A stretch of DNA of 64,000 nt from Paulinella micropora (GCA_019918135.1 WBZZ01003076.1:177501-241500); one strand, 5' to 3'. Counted from the first letter of the stretch, positions 22,402 through 35,247 are shown. Numbers and translations are program-made. Notes: generated from the sequence alone by a model not told the origin.

Positions 22402-25400
22402 ATGAGCGGAGCCGGATCGGTGATGAAGGATGGTGACAGACAACCGCGCCGCGCCCTCCTCTTTTGCACCACGTTCTCAAATGGTAATTGACTCTTTTTT
22501 GTATATATTTTTTCTCTATTCTTCCGAGACATCCATGTTGACATTTCAGATTCACATCGTCCGACGGAGATTTTGTTTCGTCGCCCTGTTTTCGTGCAAG
22601 GGTTAAGGTGAGCCTGCAAAATATGTTTCGTAAAGTGGTTTCAAGCCACGCACAAACATGCATCAAAACATGCAGGATCGTGAGACATCGTGAGGAGGTT
22701 CACCCGCAACTGGGAACGCCGTTTTTAGGGTCTTGTGGAATGATCCTTCTGGGTTAGAGTGCTGATGGGTTATCTCTTTTCTATGTTGCAGTGAGTCCTT
22801 ACCAGAGGAGTTCTCACTTCAGGCTTGGGCAAACGATTTGGATGACAGGTTTCGGCTTACACTACCTTGTCCTGCACATTCCCATTTTCCCTGTAATCAC
22901 CACCACCTGGTGTCTTTGTGTAGATTGGCCTCACGATATGCTCGCTTGACAGAGGTGATCAAGTGGTCTGCTCATCTGAGCAATCCTATGCTCCCAGTCA
23001 AGGAAATGCTAACCAGAAGTATCATTTTCCGCGGAAACTACAAGCAACTATCTGTGTGTGTGTACGGTTCGGAATTGGAAGTTGCAAACAAAAGCATCCC
23101 CGGTGGGCCTGGACCGGTTGGGATGGACATGGGGGACTCGGTTCGGTCTGGTAGACGTGGTCCGAGGGATTTCAACATGGGACTGCCACGAGACCGTCCA
23201 AGGGAAGAGTATTCGGTGAGGGACAGGGAGTTGCGAGGACGTGCTCTTCCCAGTCCCACCGATGTTTCCCATGGTCATTCTCATGGAGCACCTCATGGGC
23301 AGCTGCACCCAGAAGAACGTGGTGGGCGCACAAACAGCCGGAGTGGGGACCGCTCTCCATCTCGGAAGGGTCAGTTACAAACACATCCAGCTTTGTATTG
23401 ACACAGAACCACAACCAGCTTCCAATCACGCACATTCGATCTGCAGTGGTATTCTAACATTTCCATATGCCCCCCAGGTCCTTCTCTCGCAAAGAGTGGA
23501 GATGCCTCGGGCAAGCCTGTCCTTCCCAAAGAAAAAAGCAACAGCGCTAGCGCGACAGCACAGGAAGTGCCTGTTGCAAAACGCGCGCTGGATATCAAAT
23601 TGACCTCGAAGAAAACAAAACCCAGCAAACCACCAGCGCCTAAGTTGAAACCCCGCTCCACCCCGCGGCCCACCAAAGCAGTGGAACTTTTTCCTATCCA
23701 GGTTTGCTATTCAATCTTATAGTCTTTATGAACGATTTGATGTTTGCGTTTTCGTTTTGCTCAGGTTCTTCGCGAGGTTTTGTTTGAACCATCGGAACCA
23801 ACTACGTACAAGCTTCTGGCCTTCATGCAGTCTGAGCCTCAAGTGGACAAGGCATGGTGGTCCCAAGAGTTGCAGCTTGCCGTCGACGCTTTGGAACAGC
23901 ATGCAAGCAAACAAGTAGGTCCCGTGATGGAAGCTGAAGTTGCGGAATCCGTCTTACAGTCTTTGCTTGAGTTGGAGTCTATGTTGCCATCGTCATCACT
24001 GCGGCCTGGAGTACGGGCAGGCCCCACATGGATTGCCGGGTTGGTTTCCCGCTTGTTGAGCTTGACGAAGCAGCGCTATGACGCTGCTATCATTTCGTCT
24101 AGCTTGTCAATTTTACATTTGATACTTTCGTGGCCCAAAGCGTCATCGACGTTTCAGGCCCAAGGAGGCTTTAGGGATATTTTTGACTTGATTCGGGATG
24201 ACTGCGTGGCCTCATCACTCAAGGCACTCAGTTTGTCGGTGATGCATGCGGCAGTAGAGCTAGCCGAGGCCATGGAAGGTTTTCTGTCGCACGGATATGA
24301 TAGTGTGACACAGATCGTTCTTGATTCCGGTGATGCTAGTTTTGCTGAGGGGCAAGGAGCACACGAGGATGGCAGTGGTGAAAGGCGATCTACACTTTTC
24401 AAAAGCCGTGAAGTGTTTGCTGCTGTCGAACTCTTGCAATCAGCTGCCTTGTTTGAGTGGCTGGCTGATCTATCGAAGGAAGTCAGGACGTTGGCGATCA
24501 ACGATTTCCAGTTCTCACCGAACCAGTTGGTTGCGAAGGGCAATCATATCTGTGGATTGCTGAATCGGATAAGAAAGGAAATGGCTGACAAAAGTCAATT
24601 TGTATTTCCTGTCTCACAACCAGTCGGTCCTCTTCCTCGGAAAATTCAATCCGATATGGCTAGATGGGGCATGAATGCCCGTATTCGTTCGGCCATCAAA
24701 GGTATGCAAGACCAGCTTACTCGTTCGGATCAACCTGCGAAATCGGAAGTGGTACATGAGGACGAAGACGAGGAAGATGTAAGCGAGCATGATTCCGAGG
24801 ATGATCACATGGAGGATGTAGAGGAAGATCAAGAAGCGGAGGAGCCAAGTGAGGATCAAGAACATGAAGAGGAGCAACACGATGACGAGGTCAACAGCTG
24901 GGGCCCTATGCGGGCAGTCATGGGTTGCCCTTCTGGCTTTGGTGACCCGCATTCCGACGCAACCGGCGTCCCGCAAATTCGTGAACTGAGTACAGCCTGT
25001 ATCAATGCATTGCGCCACTTTCGTTTCTTGGAGCAATGTCAGATATTGCTGCTCTGTCCATGGCGGGCGCAAGGATCTGAAGCGAGCACCCCTATTTCTC
25101 TCGGACAAGTCAGAATATGTATTTGGCGTCAGCTTTCAACAATTCTCCTTATCCTCGCCCGTACTTACAATGGCCTTTGCTATCTGACTTCCGAACCCTC
25201 CTGCCTTTCCTCTCTGCTAGCTGCTCTGATGAGCCCATCCACAGCTAATAGTAAAACAAGTAAGCCTCCAGCCACCTCTGCGAACATTCTTTCCCCTCCA
25301 CTCACTCCGCCGCAAGATCCTTGGAGCCTTACCCCGTATGTCAACGGCGAAGCGATGCTCCAAAGTTCAGAGCTTGGTGCTTTGCTCACCTGTCAGCTCA

Positions 25401-28400
25401 GAGCCTTGGTGCTTGTACATACGCTTGAAGAAACTGCGCACACTGTCGCTTCTGAAAGAGAAAGCGAGAATGCGAGCGCTACAGGATGCAAAGCTGACTT
25501 CGGGTTCTCGGATAAGCGTTCGGCAGCGCTGCAGCTTCTGGGCAGACTCTGCTGCAGCGAGCTCGGGCAAGAAGCCGTGACGTTCGCGCTGGTGCACCTC
25601 AAAGCAGCGTCTGACTCTACCTTCTTCGGGCTGCTGCCAGATGCCAAGTCCTTCTCCGCGGGCCGACCGGATGAGCCTGTACATCAGACAGCGGAGAAAA
25701 CTCCAGACAAGCCCAAATCGCGTAGTGTACAGGTGACTGCTAGTGCGCAGTATGGTGTGTCTCTCTTGTTGACCCTCCTCCATTCCACTTACTTTCCTCT
25801 GGTAGCCTCGCTCATCCCCAGCACCCAAATCGAAGGACTACATCAATTTCTCGCCTTGAAAGCAAGTTCGACCAGTTCGTTTCCACTTGAGGTTTCCCTG
25901 GCCTTGCGGTCTCTGGAACCTGTGCAGGCGTTCAAAGACCATGGCGTACAAGGGCTATGTGAGCGAGTTCGGAAGCTATGCTCCCACAAAGACGTACAAG
26001 TAGGCCCTAAAGAGAATGTACTCGCCGCTGTGCTGCATCCAACCAAAACTGTCAGCACTGGGGACTGTGAAAGCAAGGAAAGCAAAGATGCCACCGCTGA
26101 AGAGGAGGCGCCGGAGATGACAGACAAGGACGAGCTGCATAGTCTGCCGGTCGTGGCAGAGCTGTGGTCTTGTTTCAAGCTCTTGCTGACTCTCTGTGCG
26201 CATCCGGCCCTTATGGCGACGCCCATGACGACCGGCATGTTACTACCTCTTGCTCTTGCATACCAGTTGGAGTCCAAGGAGAAGCAGCCATCACAGGTCG
26301 TCCTTGGTGTTTATCCCTTGTCAAATATGATATTCGATGTTCATTGACTTTGCCCAAGAATAACAAGTGAAGTCTCTTGTCTGCTTTTTTTTTTTCTTTC
26401 CCATATCATCGTCTTTTCGTGTTTCAAATACCTTACGTTTTGAAGTTGCAAACAAATACTTTCTGAAGGAGCAGGTACTTTTACTCACAGAAGATAAAAT
26501 AGGTTGATACGTGTTGGTATATAGTTCCATTTTAGTGACCTCCGAAATGCCATTTGGCACTTACGAGCCATTTACAGATGGGGCATTTGACGTGTGACAG
26601 GTGACTTTCTGGGAATCTTGTCAGGCGAGGTATTCTGCATTCGAGGATCAGTTTTTCCTTGTCCAAGAAGATGCGGAGGAAGGTCTGGTTGAGCCCAAGC
26701 TGCTCGTATGTGTGCTTGACACGATCGATACTGTGTGCGACTTGCTGAGCACCTTGCCGACGCATGGTGCCGTATTCAAACCGCAAGAGCGATGGGCACA
26801 GGCGCAATACCTCCAATTGCTGGAAGCCTCCTTATCACTTCTGTATGGCATGCTGGCCCGGCTCGCGCAGACTGAACTGCAGCAGTTCCCCAACAAACGA
26901 CCTATGGCATGTCTGATGCGTGTGCATCATCTCATGTGCAGTCTACCTACTTTGTTTTCCCGTGTTTATGACGAGGGTGGCGAAGAAGAGAGGTTGCTTC
27001 AAACTCCCTCCTCCAGATATCAAGAAGTTTTTCGGACCAGGCTCAGCTCCAATTCAATGCGGCGGACGCGGCTCTGTCTGAGTGGGTCGATGTCTGTATT
27101 GCTGCTGCGCCGCTGGGCCGATTCTTCCAAAGATTTCCTTGCACAGCTCTTTGCTCCTCCTTCGTCCCAGTACGGTTCGTTAGTCCTCCTCTGTGATCTC
27201 TTGCCTCCTCCGTTGCCGGTCTCCCACACTGCTTCAGTCACTTTATGGGATCTGGATCCATCCGATGCGGTCTTTCGAAGCTCGAGCCAGCGCGCTCTGG
27301 CATACACGCCAGAAGAGCTCGTGCAGTCCAGGAGGCGATGGTCACGGATTTTGGGTGGATATAAACGTAGCCGTGAGCTGGAAGCGTTGAGCGAGTTATG
27401 CTTCTCCACCTGGGAGCCTTTGCACCCAAAGTTGGCCTCCGCCCTGTGTCGCATCGCTGAAGTTAACCCTGATGCAGGCTGTGCCATCTTTGACTACTTG
27501 TTAGATTTAGCCGCGGCCGAGGCACTCAAACTGTCTCTTCTGTTGGCACCTGATGCTGTTTCCCCGGTCTCTCCCTCCGATGCTCTCGGGGCTGCTCCGT
27601 CGGTCACACCAGGCAGCTCAGCGGGATCCACTACTTCTGCCAGTACAACAACAACAGTAACGACTACCGCTACCACCACCACAAATGCTAGTAACACTAC
27701 TGCTGTTACTAGTGCCAGTGTGGCTACCACTGTCTCTGCCAGTGATGTCTCGTTTTCGTCTTCTGCCTCGTCCTCTTCACTTTCCTCTACCATTCTCATT
27801 CAAAGTGATAAGATGACGAGCTCTTCGGATTCCAATGCTATTTCGAGTATTTCTCTTTCCTCTTTCAATACTAGTGCTCCTTCCTTTCCTTCTTCTTCTT
27901 CTTCTTCTTCTTCTTCTTCTTCTTCTTCTTCCAATTCTTCTTCTTCTTCTTCTTCTTCTTCTTCTTCTTCTCCTCCTCCTCCTCCTCTTCCCTCTTCTTC
28001 TTCTTCTTCTTCTTCTTCTTCTTCTTCTTCTTCTTCTTTTTCTTCCTCCTCCTCCTCCTCCTCCTCGTCTGCACCCTCTTCTCCTGTGCGTCCTGCAACC
28101 CGATCGTCGTCTGCACCTTCACCCTCGGCAAGTACTCCTGCCATTTCTGGCGCCGAGAAAGCTGTGGCTCTCAAGATGAGTGCGGCCTACCTCTTCCGAC
28201 TCTTGCGTTTGCTGTCCCGTGTTTCTCGCCACTCATGTGTGCGATGGCTCTTAATCCATCTCGAAGGCTCAACTCGTTTGTTACCGTTGTTGCGACTTCA
28301 TTTGACAGTGCACTCCGAATCAAGTGCCGCTCTATCTTCTGGCAGCATGGCTGTCCTTCAGCTCATGGCTATGGTCATGAATCCTCTGTGTGCGTGTTAT

Positions 28401-31023
28401 TGTTAGACTGTGAAAAAAATGCGTCGGGGAGAAGGAAAAAGTTCATAGTTTTCTCACTACCTTTGCCGCGAGGAAGGAAACAAGAGAGAGAGAGAGATGG
28501 GGGGGGGGGGGGGGCGGGACATGGAAGTAGATTTATATTTGTTCTGTTTTTCGCCTTTTTACAATTTAGTATATGTGTGTATGTAGTGCATGTTTAATGT
28601 ATGTATGTCATGTCATGTCATGTCATGTCATGGTAATTGTCATGGTAATGGTTATGTAATGTAATGTATGTGGGTACGTAGGTACGTACGTACGTTAGCG
28701 TACGTGGACGTACGTACGTACTCATTTGTACATTAAGTACGTACGTACTCATGTGTACGTTAAGTACGTACGTACGTACGTACGTATGTATGTATGTATG
28801 TATGTATGTATGTATGTATGTATGTATGTATGTATGTATGTGTGTGTATGTATGAAATTGTAAACTTGCCTTTGTAGCTTCGTTGCAACCTACTCATATT
28901 CACATGTGAGCTCGAGTACGAATCTTTTAAATTATATATTGATGTACTAGGATGTGTTCAGTGCGCTAAGTAGTTCCTCTTCACTGGTGGGCCTTCGCGC
29001 GGCAGGGAAGGAACACTTGCTACCTACCGAGCCGCAGGAATTCTCGAGCGATGAGGTATTGTTTGCTACGTGCTTTGCAGTCGCCAGAGCCGCTATCCCA
29101 CGAAAGTAACGTACAGGATCATAACTCTTTTTAGGAAAAACAAGATCTAGCGGATCACGTTATGTCTGCGCAAGCCGGAGAGGTGCTGGTTCCCGCTTTG
29201 TTTATGCTCCTTCTCGCTACGCACCACGCAGTGCGCGTTGGCACTTTGCGAGTTCTCTGTACCATGGCGCAGAATCCGTTGGGGGCGCAAATAATCTTGA
29301 ACTGCATCGAAGTGGCACTAGACACAACTGCCTCTTCAGAGATTGTCCAGTCAGATTCCATACCTGCCAGTGTGCTAGCACACTTTCTGGGGTCCTCTTT
29401 GAGCAGGCTTGAAAATGATTATAATGGAGCAGAGCTCAAGCAAGCATATTTCCATGCAGATTTACAAGCGCTGCAATATGTTATCTTATTGTTGCGATTC
29501 CTTCTCAACGGAGGAACGAGTATATCTCAAGGAGAGAGTTTCTCTAGTGGTCAAACGCAAGAAAGGACGCGAAAGCAGGCCGTGTTGCGCTGGCTTGCAG
29601 TTCATACATCAGTTGCGAGGCCGTTAACTCATGAAGTCGAGTCCCCGAGTGGGCTCGATCCTCAAGAAGAGACTCAGTCCAGTTTAGACCTTCTGGGCAA
29701 GATCAAGGACAGGCTGGAGGTACTGTCCTGCATTTTAATTACCTTTCGCTTCCTCGTTCGTTGAGAATGCTTCAAATAAAGAAATGTTGTCCTCTCGTTA
29801 GGCGATGAGTGGTCTCAAGGCAATGAAGAAAGCGCTTCAGTCACGTTTCACCTGCCAAGTGGATACACTTGAAGCAGAGTTTGTTTCGATTTTGCATACA
29901 CTTCAACTACACGCTGATAGTGACATGAAACCAAAGGATGACACTTGTTCGGATGCACCTTGGCCGGCCCAAAGAGCCTTCGCTGAACTCTGGCAGACGT
30001 GGGAAGAAGCAGGCATTTCCAATACAGCCGCCAAAGATGACATCGGAACATTCAGCGCCTTGCGAAGTGGATATCCCCTGATCTTTCCCTCTGCAAGTTT
30101 ACCCAAAGCGAACTTGTTTCAGCAGGTACGATAATAGAAATTGCGATGTCTGAGACTGAGATTATTTTTTATCCTTGCAGGGCTCTCATGAGCTGCCATT
30201 AGCTGGTCTATTACTAGTCGAGAAAGAGGCAGAGTACGAGAAAGGCAGCGTGTCAGGACCGAACAGCCTTAATCGTGCCTCCCTTCGCAAGCGGAAAAAT
30301 TTCAGCGCAAGCAAGCGGTCTGCCCGATAGCTTGTCTACTGCGAATGTAAGGGCTAGCATGTGGTTTGCTTTTTCTTTAGGCGCGATTCTTTCCGAACAC
30401 GTAAGTCTGGATCTGGACGTGCACCTTCAAAACACGTGGATGAGTTTATGACTGCTACGACACTGGGAGCTCCAAAGAAGAAACCTAATCTCGCCAGTCC
30501 TACTGTCCTCGGGGCACCTGCTGTATCGAACCAAGCCCCATTGCCGGCTCCCGCTCCTAAGACTACCACTCCCAACGGTGCTGGTGGTCCTTCTGAGATT
30601 CCCAAGGACACTGCTGGCAACAGTTTGGCTGGCAACGCTGAACCAGAGCGACCCCTGAAAAGGCCGAGGCACAACATGAATGATGGTGCTGGTTCTGGTT
30701 CAGGCTCTCCGAGGCGTCGTGGACCACTTCTAAGTCCTCGATTGGGAGTCGCCTCCGGTCCCGCCATGGTGCCGTCAATTATGGGGCCGGGGCCCCAAAT
30801 GACGATGAGAGATGGAGAACCACCGCGGAACGGGAATGGGTGGCCAAGTGGCCGACCACGAAGTGGGAACCACACCCCTGTAGATGGTCATTTGCATGCG
30901 CCTCTGATTCGAAGAGGAAACCCAGCAGGCCCCAATGGTATTCGACATGCTCCTCATCTTCCTCCGATGACATCCCTGAGGGGTGGACCGCTAGGCGCGT
31001 CCAGGACGAACTTTAACAGATAA
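22402..31023 (+). CDS. VIRMA: Virilizer/VIRMA homologue, m6A methyltransferase complex scaffold, 12 exons, 2,321 aa
   Basis: Nuclear scaffold of the METTL3-METTL14-WTAP mRNA adenosine N6-methyltransferase complex. Exons: 22402-22483, 22550-22607, 22792-22848, 22924-23369, 23478-23701, 23765-26296, 26601-28373, 28951-29055, 29135-29719, 29802-30125, 30181-30317, 30381-31023. Every phase agrees and the total is 2,322 codons including the stop. The first ATG follows an in-frame TAA. Family landmarks: N-terminal ALLFCTTFSN and RRPVFVQGLR (virilizer N-terminal domain), FRGNYKQLSVCVYGS, an acidic segment (about residues 618-665), helical repeats with MRVHHLMCSLP and VLLCDLLPPPLP, and a C-terminal basic tail with SKHVDEFMTA, ending RTNFNR. 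It is longer than the human protein, partly because of Ser/Thr-rich low-complexity sequence encoded around 27600-28080. The donors at 28374 (ATG/GTCATG) and 30318 are the weakest, chosen by phase. The intron 22849-22923 (75 nt) has no stop and could be retained. Confidence 0.93.
27889..28072 (+). repeat. Coding (TTC/TCT)n array giving a polyserine tract
   Basis: About 180 bp of TCT/TCC triplets in exon 7 of VIRMA, interrupted by a (CCT)n proline patch. It encodes roughly 55 residues that are almost all Ser. The frame stays open through the repeat, so the expansion appears tolerated in the protein. Confidence 0.9.
28374..28950 (+). repeat. VIRMA intron with G-run, (ATGTC)n, (TACG)n and (TATG)n
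   Basis: The intron after exon 7 holds a run of at least 14 G near 28500, ATGTC pentamers near 28605-28630, TACG tetramers to about 28785 and TATG tetramers to about 28850. It ends in a GTACTAG acceptor. Confidence 0.8.
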
Positions 31024-31301
31024 CCTGAGTTATTCATAAAGGACATCCTAATTTGTTGAATGTTTGGGCATTGAAAAATGAGGCGGTCGCGACACGCCGG
31101 TATGAATACAGCCGAAAATCGCTGCGTGACTGGCAAACTTTAAATATCAACGTTAGTAGACTCAGAGTGATACGAAGAAAATAGGTAATTGTCCTGCTTG
31201 GGGTGTGCACTGCTGTGCAGGTATGACTAGATATAAATACATTATCACCGTACCGGTAATAAAACCTTCCATGCTCCTCCTAAATAGGAATAGCGGCCCA
31301 T
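31024..31301. other. VIRMA 3' flank
   Basis: Non-coding. Probably the 3' untranslated region and the flank into which the outer retroelement inserted. No polyadenylation signal is assigned with confidence. Confidence 0.5.
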
Positions 31302-31826
31302 CTATCAGACTGAGCACCTTAACGACCTGCCAAAACCTTTACCGCTGATAAGACAATCTTTTTGACCTGTTCATTAGATTCTCCTCTGCACGTTTCGACT
31401 TCACTAACTAGTTTTCGATTTCGTTCAGAAATGATTTCAAACGATCAGTTCAAAGTTCTTTTTAGCTATTGCCATTTTTCCTGCTCGTATTACCTTTTTC
31501 CCGATTTCCCCGTGAAAACGCTTTACTGTTAAAATTTGTGGACAAGGACGGAAAATACAATATCTATTAATAACTTGTCTTCCGTTGCCAGTCATTTTCG
31601 CCTTGAGGCTTCCCAAATCAATTTGTGGAATTTTCAAGTCCAACAACCCGACAACTATCCGTTTATGACTGTTTACTTAAAGACTCGCGACACTGTCCAT
31701 TTAAGAAAGGGAGATCTCACAACTTACGTTCTACACTTTATCGTATGTTGCACCCAAGCCTGCAATGAGTTCGAAATTATGTAAATAAACGAAGTGACCT
31801 CTCTACTATTTACTTATATCAAGTTT
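31302..31826 (+). repeat. Outer element 5' LTR, left part
   Basis: The first roughly 58 bases match the start of the 3' LTR at the window end, apart from a 7-bp insertion there (GGCCCGG). The LTR stops at the inner insertion and resumes at 46684. Together the pieces give an LTR of about 750 bp. Confidence 0.75.
31822..31826. repeat. Target-site duplication of the inner element (AGTTT)
   Basis: AGTTT occurs immediately left of the inner element and again at 46684-46688 immediately right of it. Five bases is the usual duplication length for Ty3/gypsy integrases. Confidence 0.7.
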
Positions 31827-31989
31827 TGTTACGATAATATGCTATTTAATAAACAGATAACTGTTACTAACGATATGAAGACTGAGGAATACCTAAAGTA
31901 GGGACTCCGTAATCTCCAGACCAAGGATTAACCGACAGACCGGAACGATCAGTATCATGATTGCCATTATATACCGGGTGGGCCGGCAT
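31827..31989 (-). repeat. Inner element 3' LTR
   Basis: 163 bp. On the - strand it starts ATGCCGGCCCACCCGG and ends TATCGTAACA. It is nearly identical to 46527-46683 apart from point changes and a 5-6 bp indel near the TATCATGATTGC/TATTGC difference. Confidence 0.85.
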
Positions 31990-32008
31990 AATCCCTTCTC
32001 CCCCCGAG
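31990..32008 (-). promoter_or_regulatory. Inner element polypurine tract
   Basis: Reads GGGGGGAGAAGGGATT on the - strand, directly upstream of the 3' LTR, where plus-strand DNA synthesis would start. Confidence 0.8.
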
Positions 32009-32504
32009 CGCGCTCGCCAGTATGCGCGCGAGGAGTCGAACTTACACCCCCGCCGACCAACCTCGTGATAAAATGCAATTACGAACCTGAGTGACGGTCG
32101 ATGCCGTACCAGTATTAAGAAATTAAACAAAATTGTAGGTTGTGTCAAACGCCAACACTTACATTATGTAAACTTGAATTTTAGTTAATTTCCCGTTACG
32201 CCCTTCGTCGCCTGTTGAATCTGTTTCCGCCACCGCACGCCTGAAAATGCATCCCTCCTCTGTTGAGACCACAACTTGCCCTTCATCCTCCATTCTTTGT
32301 AACCGGCCCCTAGTCACTCAATGTCCCCCCGACCTAGTGTCGGTCTATACTATCCTGTGCGAGTCTTCCCTTCCCGCTTCCGCGACTTCGTTGAATCCGC
32401 CGATCCAATGTTTCCCCCGCCGTGCCATCACGGCGTTCGATCGGTATCAATACGTTGTTGCCGCTCCTCGTGCTCGGACGCGGCCGCCATCTGGGTCCCG
32501 CCGC

Positions 32505-32815
32505 ATCTAACATGTTGGAGCTCTAACATGTTGGAGCCGCCCCCGTCTCGGTCACGCCGAATCCCGCTCGTCGAAGCGTCCCTATCACGGTCGCGCCGAA
32601 TCTCACTCGTTGAAGCCGCCCCCGTCTCGGTCACGCCGAATCCCACTTGTTGAAGCCGCACCCGTCTCAGTCACGCCGAATCCCACTTGTTGAAGCCGCC
32701 CCCGTCTCGGTCACGCCGAATCCAACTTGTTGAAGCCGCCCCCGTCTCGGTCACGCCGAATCCCACTTGTTGAAGCCGCCCCCGTCTCGGTCACGCCGAA
32801 TCCCACTGTAACTCG
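32505..32815. repeat. 40-bp tandem repeats, about 7-8 copies
   Basis: Unit about TTGAAGCCGCCCCCGTCTCG + GTCACGCCGAATCCCACTTG, repeating every 40 bp with a few substitutions, in the 3' untranslated part of the inner element. A 40-bp period cannot keep one reading frame, which argues for a non-coding role. Confidence 0.9.
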
Positions 32816-33873
32816 AACTGATACCTCTGGCTTTTCAAGTAATAGCCTCATAATGCCCTCTCGGTGCGCTGTAGTCCCGGTCGCCCAGCCAAGAGGTAAC
32901 GTAGGCAAGGAAAGGCTCCCCCGGACCTTTGCTACCCCCACCAAAGCCCCTCCGGCACTGAAACGCCATGCTTGAAACGAACCTGAGTGCTCATAACACG
33001 AATGATATACACACCCCCTCATCCACTCATCACTCCATCCCTTCTCCCCCTAAAAAGGTCCATGTCCCCTTTTGATCCCCTTCGCAGCCCCCTCTGAAAG
33101 ATGTTTGCACTCTGGTGCCCCCCCTCACCCGAGTGTCAGAGTTGCCGCTTGCCCGTTGCCCCGTTTCTCTTTCTTCTTGTCAGCTTTCGTCTTCATCTTT
33201 CTCATCTCTGCCCCGCGCCCCCTCCCCTCTCATTATCCTATCCTCTGACTATATCATCCACCCCCTCCCCCCGGCTATCCTATCCATCCTATTGACTATC
33301 CCTATTTGTTATCCCCTGTCTTCCTCCCCGCTATTCTACCCCTCTCTATATAAACTGGATTAGTTAATATGTATTATTCCCCCAACCCAACCCGTATATC
33401 CCCTTCACCCGTTATTATCAGAAGAATATATCAAGTTCCATATCATCGCTCGTCACAGAGCGAAAAAAAAAATAAAGTCTTGTATCAGGCCGCTTCCCAG
33501 TTTCCCCCATGAGCCTATCAGGCATAAGACATGTTTGTCATTCATTTCCCGATATGTCCGCTATGCCCGATATGTCAGTCTGATATATTTCCCCCATCAC
33601 ACCGTAAAGTCACATGATATTATGTATGCCTATTCCCGTGAGCCTGAATGATATAATAATTTTCCCGTATTTGTCTGTATATGTAACCCGCGTCGTCACA
33701 ATGTTTACCTTGTTGGTATAAAATGCATGTAGCATGCCCGTCACCGTACCTGTGAATGTAAAAGTATACCGCTTCCCCTCTCTCATCTTCATTCATCTTC
33801 GAATTCGTATGTCAGTCATATTCTCATCACCTCCTTATAAAGTCCCGCGATTCATTGATACCGTTATCATCTT

Positions 33874-34005
33874 CTCATATACCCGCAAGTCATATAAGCC
33901 GCTATTACCCATCATATACCCGCAAGTCATATAAGCCGCTATCACCCCGTCATATACCCGCAAGTCATATAAGCCGCTATCACCCCGTCCTGTGCCCGCA
34001 GGTCG
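33874..34005. repeat. 37-bp tandem repeats, 3-4 copies
   Basis: Unit beginning CATATACCCGCAAGTCATAT then AAGCCGCTATCACCCCG. Copies diverge at both edges. It lies in the inner element between the tandem block and the last pol domain. Confidence 0.85.
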
Positions 34006-34132
34006 TATTCTTCTCATCTCGTCATCTCTCATCTTCTTTCTTATTCTTCATCTTTCTCTATTCCTATACTATCCTCTCACTCGTCACCCATTCATCACCT
34101 CCTTCCTCGCTGTGCCCGTCCTCTGGCCCGAG

Positions 34133-35235
34133 TCATCCGACCACCCGTCGTAGGCCGCTTCTTGCCTCTTGATCCAACCGCCGCCGGTGGAGCGCCGATA
34201 ATATCGAAAGGCAATCCCTCCGCATCGATCTCGTCCCAAGTGCCGGTATCCGCCTCTCTTCCGTTAAGTCGAACGGTACATTCAGCACCAACCGCGGTCT
34301 CGTCTGAATGGTGTATGGGATATGATCCTCGTCGTCCAACTTGATGGTAGCATCCCACGTTTCCCGCTTCTTCCCCGCCTTTTCCAGAAAAACCGGATCA
34401 AACCGCCGCATCTTTTCCTCCGCTACCTCGTCACCACTCCTCCAAAACTGCATCACCGGCGTTATGCCCTTCCCCGCCTTGTGTCGTGACACCCCCCCTG
34501 ACTTAGAACCCTCATGACATAAAAGTCATCCAATGTGTCATCGCTTACCTCTTTCGCCGCCGACATCATCAAGTAGAACTTGCCCGTCCTCCATTTTATC
34601 CCATCGATCTCCGCCGCTTTTCCCACCCACAGGCCTCGCTTGTTTTTGATCCCCAAATGTCCCTCCGGTGCCTCTGGCCTCGATGGCCCCCATGTACTTT
34701 GCTTGCCTTGACCCCCTTGTACGCCCACGCCTTTCCCCTCTGCTTCCCCCTCCCTGCCTAGTATTCCTCCCTCTTTCCGTTTCTTGTCCTCCTCTCTCCG
34801 CTTTTCCTCATCCCGCTTTTGTTTCTGTGAAACTCTCTCATATGAACCCGTCTCCAATTCCTCTATTGCGTCTTGCAATCTTTTCTTCTCCTCCGCATCC
34901 TGTTCGAACGTCACCTCCTCCCTCAGCCTCGCAATCTCCTCTGCCCTCTGCGCCCATGTCAACAACGGCCGCGGGTTTCCAAATTGATCCGCCGTCCGCT
35001 CCAAGGCATCCTGCTCCGTTTCGTAATCCAATAAGTAAGGCGAGAACTTGACCAATCGCCGAATGTGGACTATCTGCTCCTTTTTCGTCCGCTGGTGTCT
35101 GATCTTGTAATTATAGGCCGCGGTTTGTTTCATAATCTGATACGGACCCTGCCATTTCTCATAGAGCTTCGTTGAGACCCCCACTGGAACGTTTGGGCAG
35201 TATAGCAGCACTGTATCCCTCTCCCTGAATTCCAC
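34133..35235 (-). pseudogene. Inner pol, post-integrase domain (GPY/F-like) and C-terminal tail
   Basis: Separated from integrase by a single in-frame stop at about 35245. Begins with a GPY/F-like module (KLYEKWQGPYQIM...YNYKI), typical of Ty3/gypsy integrases and involved in multimerisation. A Glu/Lys-rich linker and a segment with EIDGIKWRTGKFYLMM follow. A second frame (34133-34492) carries the continuation. I do not see a clear chromodomain. Confidence 0.7.
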
Positions 35236-35247
35236 GTGTTTATATTT

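Noticed and set aside
22049-22666. 205-residue - strand frame overlapping the VIRMA 5' exons
   Set aside because: Shadow of exons on the + strand, whose splice phases and family motifs are convincing.
32505-32815. CRISPR-like regular repeats
   Set aside because: The 40-bp units are contiguous without variable spacers and lie in a retrotransposon of a eukaryote.
33610-34032. Small frames in the 3' part of the inner element
   Set aside because: No order or motif, and they overlap the 37-bp tandem repeats.
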